Below, one piece after another: positions 23,522-31,133 of a stretch of 32,910 bases of DNA. This DNA comes from Cyanobacteria bacterium PR.3.49 (GTDB lineage: Bacteria; Cyanobacteriota; Vampirovibrionia; Obscuribacterales; Obscuribacteraceae): contig PNKB01000039.1 in NCBI GenBank assembly GCA_013997645.1, positions 1 to 32,910 of the forward strand. Reading direction: 5' to 3'. The notes beneath the pieces were generated by a model. It had not been told where the DNA came from and did no database searches. It saw only the letters and a program-made list of their open reading frames with translations. The translations under genes and the position numbers were made by a program. Position 1 is the stretch's first letter; each line of letters starts with the position of its first letter.

Positions 23522-25021
23522 ATGGCTGGAGAAAAGGAACGCGTAACTGACACCGCTACCGCTCAAAAAGAAGCCGCCGAAGATGCCAAATTGATCAAGG
23601 AAGGCGATCCCTCCAAATCAAGTTACCAACTATTCAAAGATGAAGTCGAAAGCATGGAGCGCTCCGGCGTAGACGAAAGTGTACGCCGCCAGTACCGCAG
23701 CGCCTTGAAAGAACAGCTCGGAACAGAGATGGACAGAGTCGTCATCGACTTCTTGAACAGTGATGATGCCGCTGATCTCAAAAACAAAAATGGTGCATTC
23801 ACTTTAGGGCAGATCGGTGCCATGAATAATGATGATGCCACCGATGTGCAAAGAGCACTGTTGCCGCAAGTTATGCTTCGTTTTGACGACATCGCCGGCA
23901 CTGTGAGAAACGATGGTCAAGGACGCTACGGTAGCGCTCCCGGCATCTCTGAAAGAGATCTTGAACAATACACCGCAAATCAAGATAAGAGAGATGAGCT
24001 CGCAGGATTTGCCGCCACCAACAAAGAAGATGGATACAACACTTTGCTGGATCGAAAATTCATGCTCAACTGGGACGCAGTCGATATCCGTGGCAATTTC
24101 ATAGGCAACGGAAAAGATGGACTGACCGACAGGGATGCAATCGAAGATTACCTCAACGACGCAAATACAGCTGAAGGTATCGACAAAGACAGATATCCTG
24201 CAGAATTCGTCGAAAAGATGCAGCAACTTTACGACAACTGGGACACGCCTGAAGTGAAGGCGATGACCGTCGGTGGAAGAGGCGACAAAATTTCCCTCGA
24301 CTCAATAGCCAAAGGCTTGGGTTACGAATCGCTGGAAGATGCTCGTGAGCAACAAGCAGAAGCACCGGAAGTAGAGGAAGAAACAGCCGAAACAGAAGAA
24401 GCTGAAACTAGCGAAATGACTCTGAAATACGAAGGCGGAAAGGTAGAACGCACCTTTACCTTCGACGCCGACAAGCAAATGACTGCCTTCAGCGAGACCA
24501 GAGACGGAAAGACCACCAGCTACAAAGTCGATCCGGAGCACGGTGAAGCAACCAATGCAGAAACCGGCGAAGCATTCGGCAGAGTTCATGTTGACCGTGT
24601 CACCGGAAATGTGACCATTCACGAAACGGACAAAGAAGAGGTCATGGTGAAGCCTGATACTCCGCCGCAACAAGAAACAGTCGCGCAAACCGACTTGAAG
24701 ATTGAAGATTTCTCCGCCGCAGCAACTCAACAAGCCGGACAAGGATACTGGCAGGTCGCAGAGAATGTCTTAGAGGCAACCAAGGGCGCTGAAGAAAGTG
24801 CTGAAGACACTCGTGCTCAAAACATCGTTCTGATGCGCGCATTGCAAATGCAACACAGACAGCAAGGTGGTGGACTTTCACAGCACAAGTTCATTGCCAA
24901 CGAATCTGATTTAGCAAAATTGAACGCAAACATCGATGCGTATATCGAAGAACACCCATCCTTTGCTAAATACAAAGAATCTCTGCACAAGAGATTGGCG
25001 ATGGTAGAAGCAGCTTCTTAG
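23522..25021 (+). CDS. Large acidic soluble protein, function unknown
   Basis: The product has 499 residues, strongly acidic, with no signal peptide or membrane helix. Translation is well supported by AGGAGAT before the ATG at 23522. Residues about 1-270 are helical, with Asp/Asn-rich turns such as GNGKDGLTDRDA and LNDANTAEGIDKDRY that recall, but do not match, EF-hand loops. Residues about 285-305 are a Glu/Ala/Thr-rich spacer. Residues about 308-385 form a beta-rich segment with repeated hairpins (LKYEGGKVERTFTFDADK; SYKVDPEHGEA). The last 100 residues are helical again and Gln/Glu-rich. No family is recognised. It is monocistronic with a terminator. A cytoplasmic scaffold or an effector lacking a signal are both possible. 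Confidence 0.85.
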   Translation: MAGEKERVTDTATAQKEAAEDAKLIKEGDPSKSSYQLFKDEVESMERSGVDESVRRQYRSALKEQLGTEMDRVVIDFLNSDDAADLKNKNGAFTLGQIGAMNNDDATDVQRALLPQVMLRFDDIAGTVRNDGQGRYGSAPGISERDLEQYTANQDKRDELAGFAATNKEDGYNTLLDRKFMLNWDAVDIRGNFIGNGKDGLTDRDAIEDYLNDANTAEGIDKDRYPAEFVEKMQQLYDNWDTPEVKAMTVGGRGDKISLDSIAKGLGYESLEDAREQQAEAPEVEEETAETEEAETSEMTLKYEGGKVERTFTFDADKQMTAFSETRDGKTTSYKVDPEHGEATNAETGEAFGRVHVDRVTGNVTIHETDKEEVMVKPDTPPQQETVAQTDLKIEDFSAAATQQAGQGYWQVAENVLEATKGAEESAEDTRAQNIVLMRALQMQHRQQGGGLSQHKFIANESDLAKLNANIDAYIEEHPSFAKYKESLHKRLAMVEAAS

Positions 25022-25052
25022 CCGCTCAAAAGATGTCGGGGATGAAAGAATG

Positions 25053-25090
25053 GGGGTTTGGCTCAATGCCAAATCCCTTTCTTCCTTTTT
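25053..25090 (+). terminator. Rho-independent terminator after the acidic protein
   Basis: GGGGTTTGGC (25053-25062) pairs with GCCAAATCCC (25068-25077), with one G-U pair and the loop TCAAT. TTTCTTCCTTTTT follows. Confidence 0.85.
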
Positions 25091-25160
25091 CGTTTCTCTG
25101 AAAGGTTTCCCCGAAAAGCTTGCGCAACATTAGTCAACGCTAACACTTTTAGTGGTTCGC

Positions 25161-25188
25161 AGATCTCTTTTACGGAACTTAGAGATCT
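25161..25188. promoter_or_regulatory. Inverted repeat upstream of the acylation operon
   Basis: AGATCTCT (25161-25168) and AGAGATCT (25181-25188) are exact inverted repeats separated by 12 bases, about 200 bases before the MBOAT gene. Arm centres are about two helical turns apart, as for a dimeric operator. It could equally be an RNA stem. Confidence 0.4.
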
Positions 25189-25331
25189 TATTTCCATATG
25201 CCGAGTTTTCCGCCGCGGGCGAGTGATTCGAGATTCGCAAAAAAAATCTCCCACCACTCCTTGACATCGCACAGGAAACAGGGAAAAACAATTAACCAGT
25301 GTGCGTTTGCGAGCGCGGGGAGGTAGTCATA

Positions 25332-25370
25332 TTGATCGTGCTAACATCGTCGCTTGATTTCCATTTATAA
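25332..25370 (+). CDS. Possible 12-codon leader peptide before the MBOAT gene
   Basis: GGGGAGGT (25317-25324), the best ribosome binding site in this area, lies eight bases before a TTG that opens the frame MIVLTSSLDFHL and stops at 25370. The MBOAT frame is different, and its likely TTG start (25381) is ten bases further with only a weak site of its own. The strong site may therefore serve a leader peptide that feeds ribosomes to the MBOAT gene by reinitiation. The alternative is that the site is incidental or that a sequencing error hides a fused start. Confidence 0.35.
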   Translation: MIVLTSSLDFHL

Positions 25371-25380
25371 GTGGGCAACT

Positions 25381-26832
25381 TTGTTATTCACAAGCTACCA
25401 ATATCTGCTCTTTCTGCCGACCGTAGTGGCGCTGTACTGGATTTTGCCGCAAAAGTATCGGCTGCCGCTGTTGTTTGTCGCCAGCTACTTTTTCTACATG
25501 AGCTGGATTCCAATTTTCGGCGTGCTGATTTTTGCAATGACGCTGGGAAATTGGCTTCTCGGAAAATTGATAGCGAAAGCGGAAAACAAAAAGCCGCTGT
25601 TGATTTTGGGCGTAGCTGCCAACCTGCTTTGCCTTGGTTATTTCAAATACGCCAACTTTTTCATTGATACAGCCCAACAGCTGGTCAGCACAATTACCCA
25701 CCACCCGAGCGCCAGCATCACGCTCAACATCATTCTTCCGCTCGGTATTTCTTTCTTCGTTTTCGAGTTTATCCACTATTTGGTGGAGCTATCGAGAGGC
25801 AAAAAACCGATCGATTCTTTCGTTCTGTTTGCCCTCTTCGCCGCGTTTTTTCCAACGCAAATAGCCGGACCGATCAAGCGCTATGAAGATTTCGCAGCGC
25901 AAATGCAAGAAGAGAAAAAGATCAAGCTTTCCTACTTCGATGAAGGCATTCCGCTCATTGTGATCGGGCTCGCAAAAAAGCTTTTGATTGCCGACAATCT
26001 GGCTGTTTTCGTTGATATGTTCGCCAAGACGAATTACGCCTATGGCTCCCTGGAAACATGGTTTTTTGCCTATGTCTTCGCCATGCAAATCTATTTTGAT
26101 TTCTCAGGCTATACGGACATCGGCAGAGGCTCTGCGCACCTTTTCGGATATCACATTCCGATCAACTTCAACTTTCCCTACATCGCCACCAGCATCGCAG
26201 ACTTCTGGAGACGCTGGCACATTTCGCTCTCGACGTGGCTCAGAGACTATCTCTTCATCCCCCTGGGCGGCTCGCGCTGCAGCAAGTGGATAAACGATCG
26301 CAACCTGCTTTTGACAATGGCGCTTGGTGGATTGTGGCACGGCGCCGGCATGAATTTCATTGTCTGGGGCATCTATCACGGCATGCTGCTGGTAGTTCAT
26401 AGTCACTTCGCAAAATGGCGCGAGCGGCAAACCACATTGAAGCCGTATCTCGAAAGCTGGTATTTCAGGCTGTTTTCAACGGTGCTGACTTTCCACTGCG
26501 TTTGCATAGGTTGGGTTTTCTTCCGCATTCATGACTTTGGTCAGATGTTGAGCATGGTCAAAAAGATGGTCCTCTTCTCACCCATTCTGACCAAGGTCGA
26601 AGCCGGTGAATTCTTGATTCTGAAACCTGAATTGCCGGTTTCGGTGCCGGTTGCAATCATGATCACCATCGGCTTGCTGATCGCCACGCCGACTATCAGC
26701 TATGCCAGTCAAAAAGGCTGGATTGCCCGCATACCGAAGCCATTGAAAGCCGTTTACGTGACTGCCGTGATCCTGGCAATCGTCACTTTCCTTCCGGACA
26801 ATTCCACTCCGTTTATCTACTTCCAGTTCTAG
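25381..26832 (+). CDS. MBOAT family O-acyltransferase (AlgI/PatA-like)
   Basis: MBOAT proteins of this group carry acyl groups, usually acetyl, across the inner membrane for exopolysaccharide or cell-wall O-acylation. The product is 483 residues from the TTG at 25381, which gives (M)LFTSYQYLLFLP, matching the (M)LFNSY.FL.F.P opening of AlgI. A TTG at 25354 would add nine residues. There are about ten membrane helices. Conserved segments are GISFFVFEFIHYL, AGPIKRYEDF and FWRRWHISLSTWLRDY with His280. GGLWHGAG follows with the catalytic His320. An SGNH-type partner follows after seven bases, the usual arrangement for AlgI-AlgJ, PatA-PatB and DltB-DltD. The glycan target is not encoded in the window. 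Confidence 0.95.
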   Translation: MLFTSYQYLLFLPTVVALYWILPQKYRLPLLFVASYFFYMSWIPIFGVLIFAMTLGNWLLGKLIAKAENKKPLLILGVAANLLCLGYFKYANFFIDTAQQLVSTITHHPSASITLNIILPLGISFFVFEFIHYLVELSRGKKPIDSFVLFALFAAFFPTQIAGPIKRYEDFAAQMQEEKKIKLSYFDEGIPLIVIGLAKKLLIADNLAVFVDMFAKTNYAYGSLETWFFAYVFAMQIYFDFSGYTDIGRGSAHLFGYHIPINFNFPYIATSIADFWRRWHISLSTWLRDYLFIPLGGSRCSKWINDRNLLLTMALGGLWHGAGMNFIVWGIYHGMLLVVHSHFAKWRERQTTLKPYLESWYFRLFSTVLTFHCVCIGWVFFRIHDFGQMLSMVKKMVLFSPILTKVEAGEFLILKPELPVSVPVAIMITIGLLIATPTISYASQKGWIARIPKPLKAVYVTAVILAIVTFLPDNSTPFIYFQF

Positions 26833-26839
26833 GTGTTTG

Positions 26840-28072
26840 ATGGCTTCCGATAGTTCTGAAGAACTGAAAGAACATGAAGCTTCCGCCAAGTTCGGCAAGC
26901 GTGCAGCCGCTGCACAGATATGTGCGTGGACGATTGCCCTCTGTTTGACAGCAGATATCGGGGCAAGCATCGCATTTAAGAAGCCTCGCGCCGAGCTGAA
27001 GCTGCCTGTCTACGGCGCGTTCATGCGCTCGCAGGACAAGCCGGATGTGCTCGTTCTGGGCTCTTCTGTCGCCCTCTGCTCGTCCTTTTGCGCAGACCAG
27101 ACGATAAAAAAACTCAGCAAAGAAGAAAAATCAGAATACACCGGAGCGCTCTATCTGCAAAAGCAGGTAAAAGAAAAGAGCGGTCAGGAAGTCACCACCG
27201 GAACGCTCGCCACCGCAGGCGCCATGGCTTCAGACGCCTGGATGCTGGTCAAGAAATTAGTCGAGTTCGACAAAAAACCAAAAATAATTATCTACGAAAC
27301 TGTTTCACGTGATCTCTTCGATGCCAGCATGCCGCAAATAGGCGACACGCCAGTCTACAGAGCTCTCGCGTCGATCCATCCGCCGCAAAAAAATCAGTTT
27401 TTACCAAAACCAGTCATCGACGCGATCGACAACGTGCAGCGCTCGCCTTTCGTAACGGCGCTAACCATCTCCTTTTCCGACACCAGGTTTCTGACAGATC
27501 CTGAGCGTCTGCAATTTTGCGTCGATGCAATTGCATCGTCTCTGTCGTTCACGTATAAAACTCGCACCGAGAACAGAACCTGGCTCACTGACAAGCTTTG
27601 CACATTGCTCAATCGCAAGGCCAGCATCTACGAAGCGGCTCAAGCAGCTAAGTCTGCCAACAAAAATAATGGCGAACCCACTAATGGGTTGGTCGAGTAT
27701 CAAGTCGACTCGCGCCCGCAAGAAAAGCGCTATGCAGATGAATTGGTCTATTTTGAAAAACTGATAAAACTCTGCCGAGACAACTCGATTGAATTGGTTG
27801 TGGTGCTGCTGCCGGTCAATAAAGGTCAATACGGACCGAAACTGCCACCCTCATTGAGAAAGGCTTATCCCGGCGATTCCCTTGCCATAACGAAGCGCTA
27901 CAACGTCCAGACATTCGACTACGACAGTGATGAGTCTTTCAATGCTTCTCACTTTACGGACCACGTGCACCTCAATGAATTGGGTGCGGTCAAGTTGACA
28001 GACCAGCTCACCAGCGAGCTGGCGAAAGGCTCCATGCTTTCCAATTTGAAAAAGGCAGAGCACACTTATTAA
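26840..28072 (+). CDS. SGNH-like membrane-anchored acyltransferase partner
   Basis: The product is 410 residues from the ATG at 26840; the TTG three bases earlier is less likely. One membrane helix at about 23-46 anchors a periplasmic domain. VLVLGSSVAL (Ser75 or Ser76) corresponds to the block I nucleophile of SGNH/GDSL enzymes. DHVHLNELG near the end supplies Asp374 and His377 of the catalytic triad, in the D-x-x-H form seen in DltD and AlgJ-like proteins. Overall identity to named members is too low for a symbol. It starts seven bases after the MBOAT stop codon. It is inferred to accept the acyl group delivered by MBOAT and place it on the exported glycan. Confidence 0.85.
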   Translation: MASDSSEELKEHEASAKFGKRAAAAQICAWTIALCLTADIGASIAFKKPRAELKLPVYGAFMRSQDKPDVLVLGSSVALCSSFCADQTIKKLSKEEKSEYTGALYLQKQVKEKSGQEVTTGTLATAGAMASDAWMLVKKLVEFDKKPKIIIYETVSRDLFDASMPQIGDTPVYRALASIHPPQKNQFLPKPVIDAIDNVQRSPFVTALTISFSDTRFLTDPERLQFCVDAIASSLSFTYKTRTENRTWLTDKLCTLLNRKASIYEAAQAAKSANKNNGEPTNGLVEYQVDSRPQEKRYADELVYFEKLIKLCRDNSIELVVVLLPVNKGQYGPKLPPSLRKAYPGDSLAITKRYNVQTFDYDSDESFNASHFTDHVHLNELGAVKLTDQLTSELAKGSMLSNLKKAEHTY

Positions 28073-28108
28073 CGAACTTACTAACGTGCATTCTAAACAG
28101 CATCATTC

Positions 28109-28990
28109 ATGAGCTCATTTTTTTGGACAGGGCTTACCCTATTAACCTGGGGTGTGGCGGGCATTTTCGACAAGAAAGCAGTGGAATCTGCGGACCCGAA
28201 AGCGGTGTTCGTCACCTTTCATTTGTTCCTCGCCGTTGTCACTCTCGTTTTATGGATCGCACTCCCATGGATCTACGCGGACTGGCATATAACGCCGGGC
28301 GTCTTGCTCTGGGAAGGGTTAAATGCGGTAGCGGCGATGGTGGCATTTCTTCTCTACTATTACGCCATGAGCAAGACGCAGGCGTCCTGGGTGCTGGGCA
28401 TAACAGCAGGTTATCCAATCATCGGACAACTGCTTTCCACGCCGCTCACGGGCGAGCCGTTTAAATTTTCCTCTCTGACGGCAGCGGCGCTGGTCAGCGT
28501 TGGAGTTGCACTGGTCGGCTGGTCCGGTGGTGAAGAGCAGAAAAAACTTGACCATAGGGACAAAGTTGTTTTGATCTCGTGTGTTGCCGGTTCTACGGTT
28601 CTCTGGGGGCTTCTGGGGATATTTGAAAAACTAGCTTTGAACTACGGACGGCCGTTTGAAACTTACTTTGCTCAAGCAACGTGGAAAACAATTCTCGTAG
28701 TCTTAGTTGTCGTCCTCTGCAAAAAATACGGCTACGTGACTGCTTTTCGCACGCCCGGCGCCTGGAAATTTTCCTGGCTGTCCGCGGCCGGTGTCACCGC
28801 CGGTAATATCGCCTATATTTTAGCTTTAACGACATCCACTGCCGGTTATGTCATCACGATGACTGCCGGATATCCGCTTGTAATGTACGTTTTTGCACTG
28901 GCATTTCTGAAAGAAAAACTCAATGTCATCCGCGCTGCAGGAATTGCCCTCATCGTGGCGGGCGCAGTGGCGATGCAGCTATCCTCTTAG
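28109..28990 (+). CDS. EamA/DMT-superfamily transporter
   Basis: The product has 293 residues, the standard length for a ten-helix DMT carrier. Both EamA repeats are present. The first begins TWGVAGIFDKKAV and the second has WGLLGIFEKLAL; both end in a Gly/Ala-rich last helix. The GIFDKKA signature is shared with the transporter at 6643, so the two are paralogues; this one lacks the 60-residue linker. It lies 36 bases after the SGNH gene and could be part of the acylation operon, perhaps moving a precursor, but the ribosome binding site is weak. It ends 18 bases before the convergent PAS-like gene. The substrate is unknown. Confidence 0.9.
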   Translation: MSSFFWTGLTLLTWGVAGIFDKKAVESADPKAVFVTFHLFLAVVTLVLWIALPWIYADWHITPGVLLWEGLNAVAAMVAFLLYYYAMSKTQASWVLGITAGYPIIGQLLSTPLTGEPFKFSSLTAAALVSVGVALVGWSGGEEQKKLDHRDKVVLISCVAGSTVLWGLLGIFEKLALNYGRPFETYFAQATWKTILVVLVVVLCKKYGYVTAFRTPGAWKFSWLSAAGVTAGNIAYILALTTSTAGYVITMTAGYPLVMYVFALAFLKEKLNVIRAAGIALIVAGAVAMQLSS

Positions 28991-29008
28991 TTGATCAAGC
29001 CTTCAGTT

Positions 29009-29380
29009 TCATCCTCGGGACGAAAAAACAATACTCAGCAAAAACGTTTGCGGATGATGAGCGGGAACGCACACTATATGGGCGGAAAGCAAAGTGTTAT
29101 CCCACCCGAGAAATTGGAACTCACCCATATCACCAAAATTGGCAGGAGAAAGTTGCTCCGGAAACTGTTTGCTCTGTTGGGAAATAAACTGTTTCAAACC
29201 AGCACCGTGCGCGGTTTCAACACCTAATACGATCATCGTCGATTGATCTATTGATCTGATCAATCCAAACTCATCGACAACAATTTGACCAACCGGCAAT
29301 TCTTCCAGAGTCAATCGACAGTGCCGCACACTTGCTGCAATCATGATCTTGGCGGTGTCGAACTGAGGAAATTTTGACAT
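29009..29380 (-). CDS. Stand-alone PAS-like domain protein (start uncertain)
   Basis: The product is 123 residues from the ATG at 29380. In-frame alternatives at 29404 (ATG) and 29482 (TTG) would lengthen it to as many as 157, and none has a good ribosome binding site. Residues about 24-105 resemble a PAS domain: LEELPVGQIVVDEFGLIRSID, then MIVLGVETAHGAGL, then a C-terminal beta segment. PAS domains bind small ligands or partners and are normally joined to kinases, cyclases or DNA-binding domains. None is attached, so this is either a single-domain sensor or the remnant of a truncated sensor kinase. The neighbouring RelA/SpoT-like gene is on the same strand, 348 bases upstream. Confidence 0.5.
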   Translation of the reverse strand: MSKFPQFDTAKIMIAASVRHCRLTLEELPVGQIVVDEFGLIRSIDQSTMIVLGVETAHGAGLKQFISQQSKQFPEQLSPANFGDMGEFQFLGWDNTLLSAHIVCVPAHHPQTFLLSIVFSSRG

Positions 29381-29727
29381 GATGAACTCGAGCAGCACGA
29401 ACATGCGCTGCAATGGAAAGTGAACAGTGTGATGCCTGCCTTTGGAGAGGCTCACAGGATGCAGGTTTACGCGGTCGCGCAAACTCTGCCCACATGACTC
29501 TCTGCAGGCAAAACGTTTTTAGATTTTTGAAACACGCGTCAGCATGGACGTTGAAACGCCCTGGTGATGCGCATTAACTCGGGGACTTAACAGCGAGCGC
29601 TTACACGCCTCGCATATCTACTCTGACAAGTTTTCGTGGAAAAGTTGTGGAATTTGCACTTGAAAAGATTAAATTCGCGAGAAATTTTGCCCGCGTTGTC
29701 GCTTTTGCCGGAAAGTTTCTCGGAACT

Positions 29728-30774
29728 TTATTTGATCACGACCGAAACGTTGTTCGATTCAAAAGAAACATTCGACTCTTTGAAGAGCATCGTCAGCAGT
29801 TCGCGATACAGTCCATAAAGCGGAATTCGCTTCGCCACCTCGTCTCGTAGGGTGTCGCGAGTGAATTTGAACGAACGGTGTGACGGGCCGGCCATGTGAT
29901 CGAGTTCCAAATAATAATTGCCGAGCGGCTGAATCTGAATCTCGATCAAACAATCGTTCCATTCGACAACACTCTTAATTGCTCGCCAGCCGGTGCGTTT
30001 CATCTTGCTGGGATCGCAGGTGAGATAGTCTTTCGTTTCAATAAAAGCAAGCAATGGATGGCCGCTTTCTTCCTGAATCGGCAGCCCGCTGTCCGCCAGC
30101 CGCTTTATCATCACATGATTAATGTCGCCGACCATGAGGTTTTTCAATGTCTCATGAACGGCAAGACAGGTGACATCATCTTCGCAAACGATTTTGATTC
30201 CAAAAATATCTTTGACAAATTTGCTGTATTGCCGCAATTGTTTGTCGCGCGCAACCAGCTCGTCGAGCATAAAAATTTCGTCGGCGACTTTGTTGGACAA
30301 CTCTTCTTCAGCTTTGACACGACTGGTGAGGCGATTGACGCCGGTGATGGGACGTGAAAGCGGAATGTATTCGACGAAATTTGCGGCAAGCTGCAAGGGC
30401 ACCCAGGAGCGGTCTTTTTGATAGCGGAAATTGTCGATCATCATATTTCCGAGATCGATGTCCGTTACAGAATAGAGAGTGTCGCGATTGATTCTCTCGC
30501 GAATGAGAAATTGACGATTGTCTTCCCCCGGCAAGAAGCCGATGACGTTGCTGTGCAGCTCAAATTCGCCTTCCAGCATGATCGCGGCCAGCGTATTGGT
30601 GAGCAAATGCAGGCGCCTTTCGCCGTCTAAAATATCCTGACGAAATGCCTCGCGCACACGCTGAACGAATTCGCGATTCAGCTCGATGGTCAAATGCGCA
30701 TCCGGATTCGCCTCACGCTCACCCTTCTTCTGTGCAAGATAGGAAATGAACTCGTGAAGGACAGGAGAATTCAT
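29728..30774 (-). CDS. Divergent RelA/SpoT-fold protein
   Basis: The product is 348 residues from the ATG at 30774; a TTG at 30876 would add 34 residues without support. Residues about 150-300 follow the (p)ppGpp synthetase core in order: R152-x-K154 with K162, then Asp189 in KDIFGIKIV (metal ligand in the family), then KDY at 248-250. GW-RAIK follows at 262-267 in place of GY-x-SIH, and then Glu278 in EIQIQ (catalytic Glu in the family). Both acidic residues are kept, but the Tyr that stacks on the guanine is Trp263 and the following His is Lys267. The N-terminal 140 residues match no known domain, and no HD hydrolase, TGS or ACT domain is present. It may be an altered synthetase or a relative with another nucleotide product. 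A TATAAT-like -10 lies at 30860-30865. Confidence 0.65.
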   Translation of the reverse strand: MNSPVLHEFISYLAQKKGEREANPDAHLTIELNREFVQRVREAFRQDILDGERRLHLLTNTLAAIMLEGEFELHSNVIGFLPGEDNRQFLIRERINRDTLYSVTDIDLGNMMIDNFRYQKDRSWVPLQLAANFVEYIPLSRPITGVNRLTSRVKAEEELSNKVADEIFMLDELVARDKQLRQYSKFVKDIFGIKIVCEDDVTCLAVHETLKNLMVGDINHVMIKRLADSGLPIQEESGHPLLAFIETKDYLTCDPSKMKRTGWRAIKSVVEWNDCLIEIQIQPLGNYYLELDHMAGPSHRSFKFTRDTLRDEVAKRIPLYGLYRELLTMLFKESNVSFESNNVSVVIK

Positions 30775-31027
30775 CGCCAAAAGCAACGGTGAACTCGAAA
30801 TTGGAAAATCGACCGAATTGTTCAAGGAGGACTTCCGCGCAGAGCGACTGCCAACTGGAATTATACTCTGCCTCAAAGCATCAGAACTACGGATTTAATC
30901 ATCATGACCGTTAATGGACTAAGCCTAAGACAGTTTCTCTGATAGGCGCCGTAGAGTAGGTTTTTCGGTTGTCCAAGCAATGTCCAACCGCCCCGGTATG
31001 GTTATTGCATCCCCGGCAGCAACCCCC

Positions 31028-31067
31028 TTCCAAATTTCTTCCAAAGCATTTCCAAAGCCCTTCCAGC
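31028..31067. promoter_or_regulatory. Four TTCCA units at an exact 11-base period
   Basis: TTCCAAA begins at 31028, 31039 and 31050, and TTCCAGC at 31061. Each seven-base unit is separated by four bases. This 7+4 layout is the one used by OmpR/PhoB-family response regulators, including the Pho box. It lies in the 359-base gap between the RelA/SpoT-like gene (minus) and the TadG-like gene (plus), 66 bases before the latter's ATG. Confidence 0.6.
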
Positions 31068-31092
31068 TCATACAACCCTTTCCCCAGATTCT

Positions 31093-31126
31093 CGAGTCCG
31101 GATGACCGATTCGGACGACTCGGAGG
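31093..31126 (+). promoter_or_regulatory. Hairpin touching the ribosome binding site of the TadG-like gene
   Basis: CGAGTCCG (31093-31100) can pair with CGGACGACTCG (31112-31122) around a three-base bulge. The 3' arm covers the first two bases of the CGGAGG Shine-Dalgarno (31121-31126). It could modulate translation or simply be leader structure. Confidence 0.35.
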
Positions 31127-31133
31127 TTTTTTC

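Noticed and set aside
23196-23546. 116-codon frame just before the acidic protein gene
   Set aside because: It overlaps the well-supported start at 23522 in another frame, lacks a ribosome binding site and has no domain.
25261-25292. Perfect TTGACA as a promoter for the MBOAT operon
   Set aside because: No acceptable -10 lies 16-18 bases downstream; the nearest AACAAT is 20 bases away.
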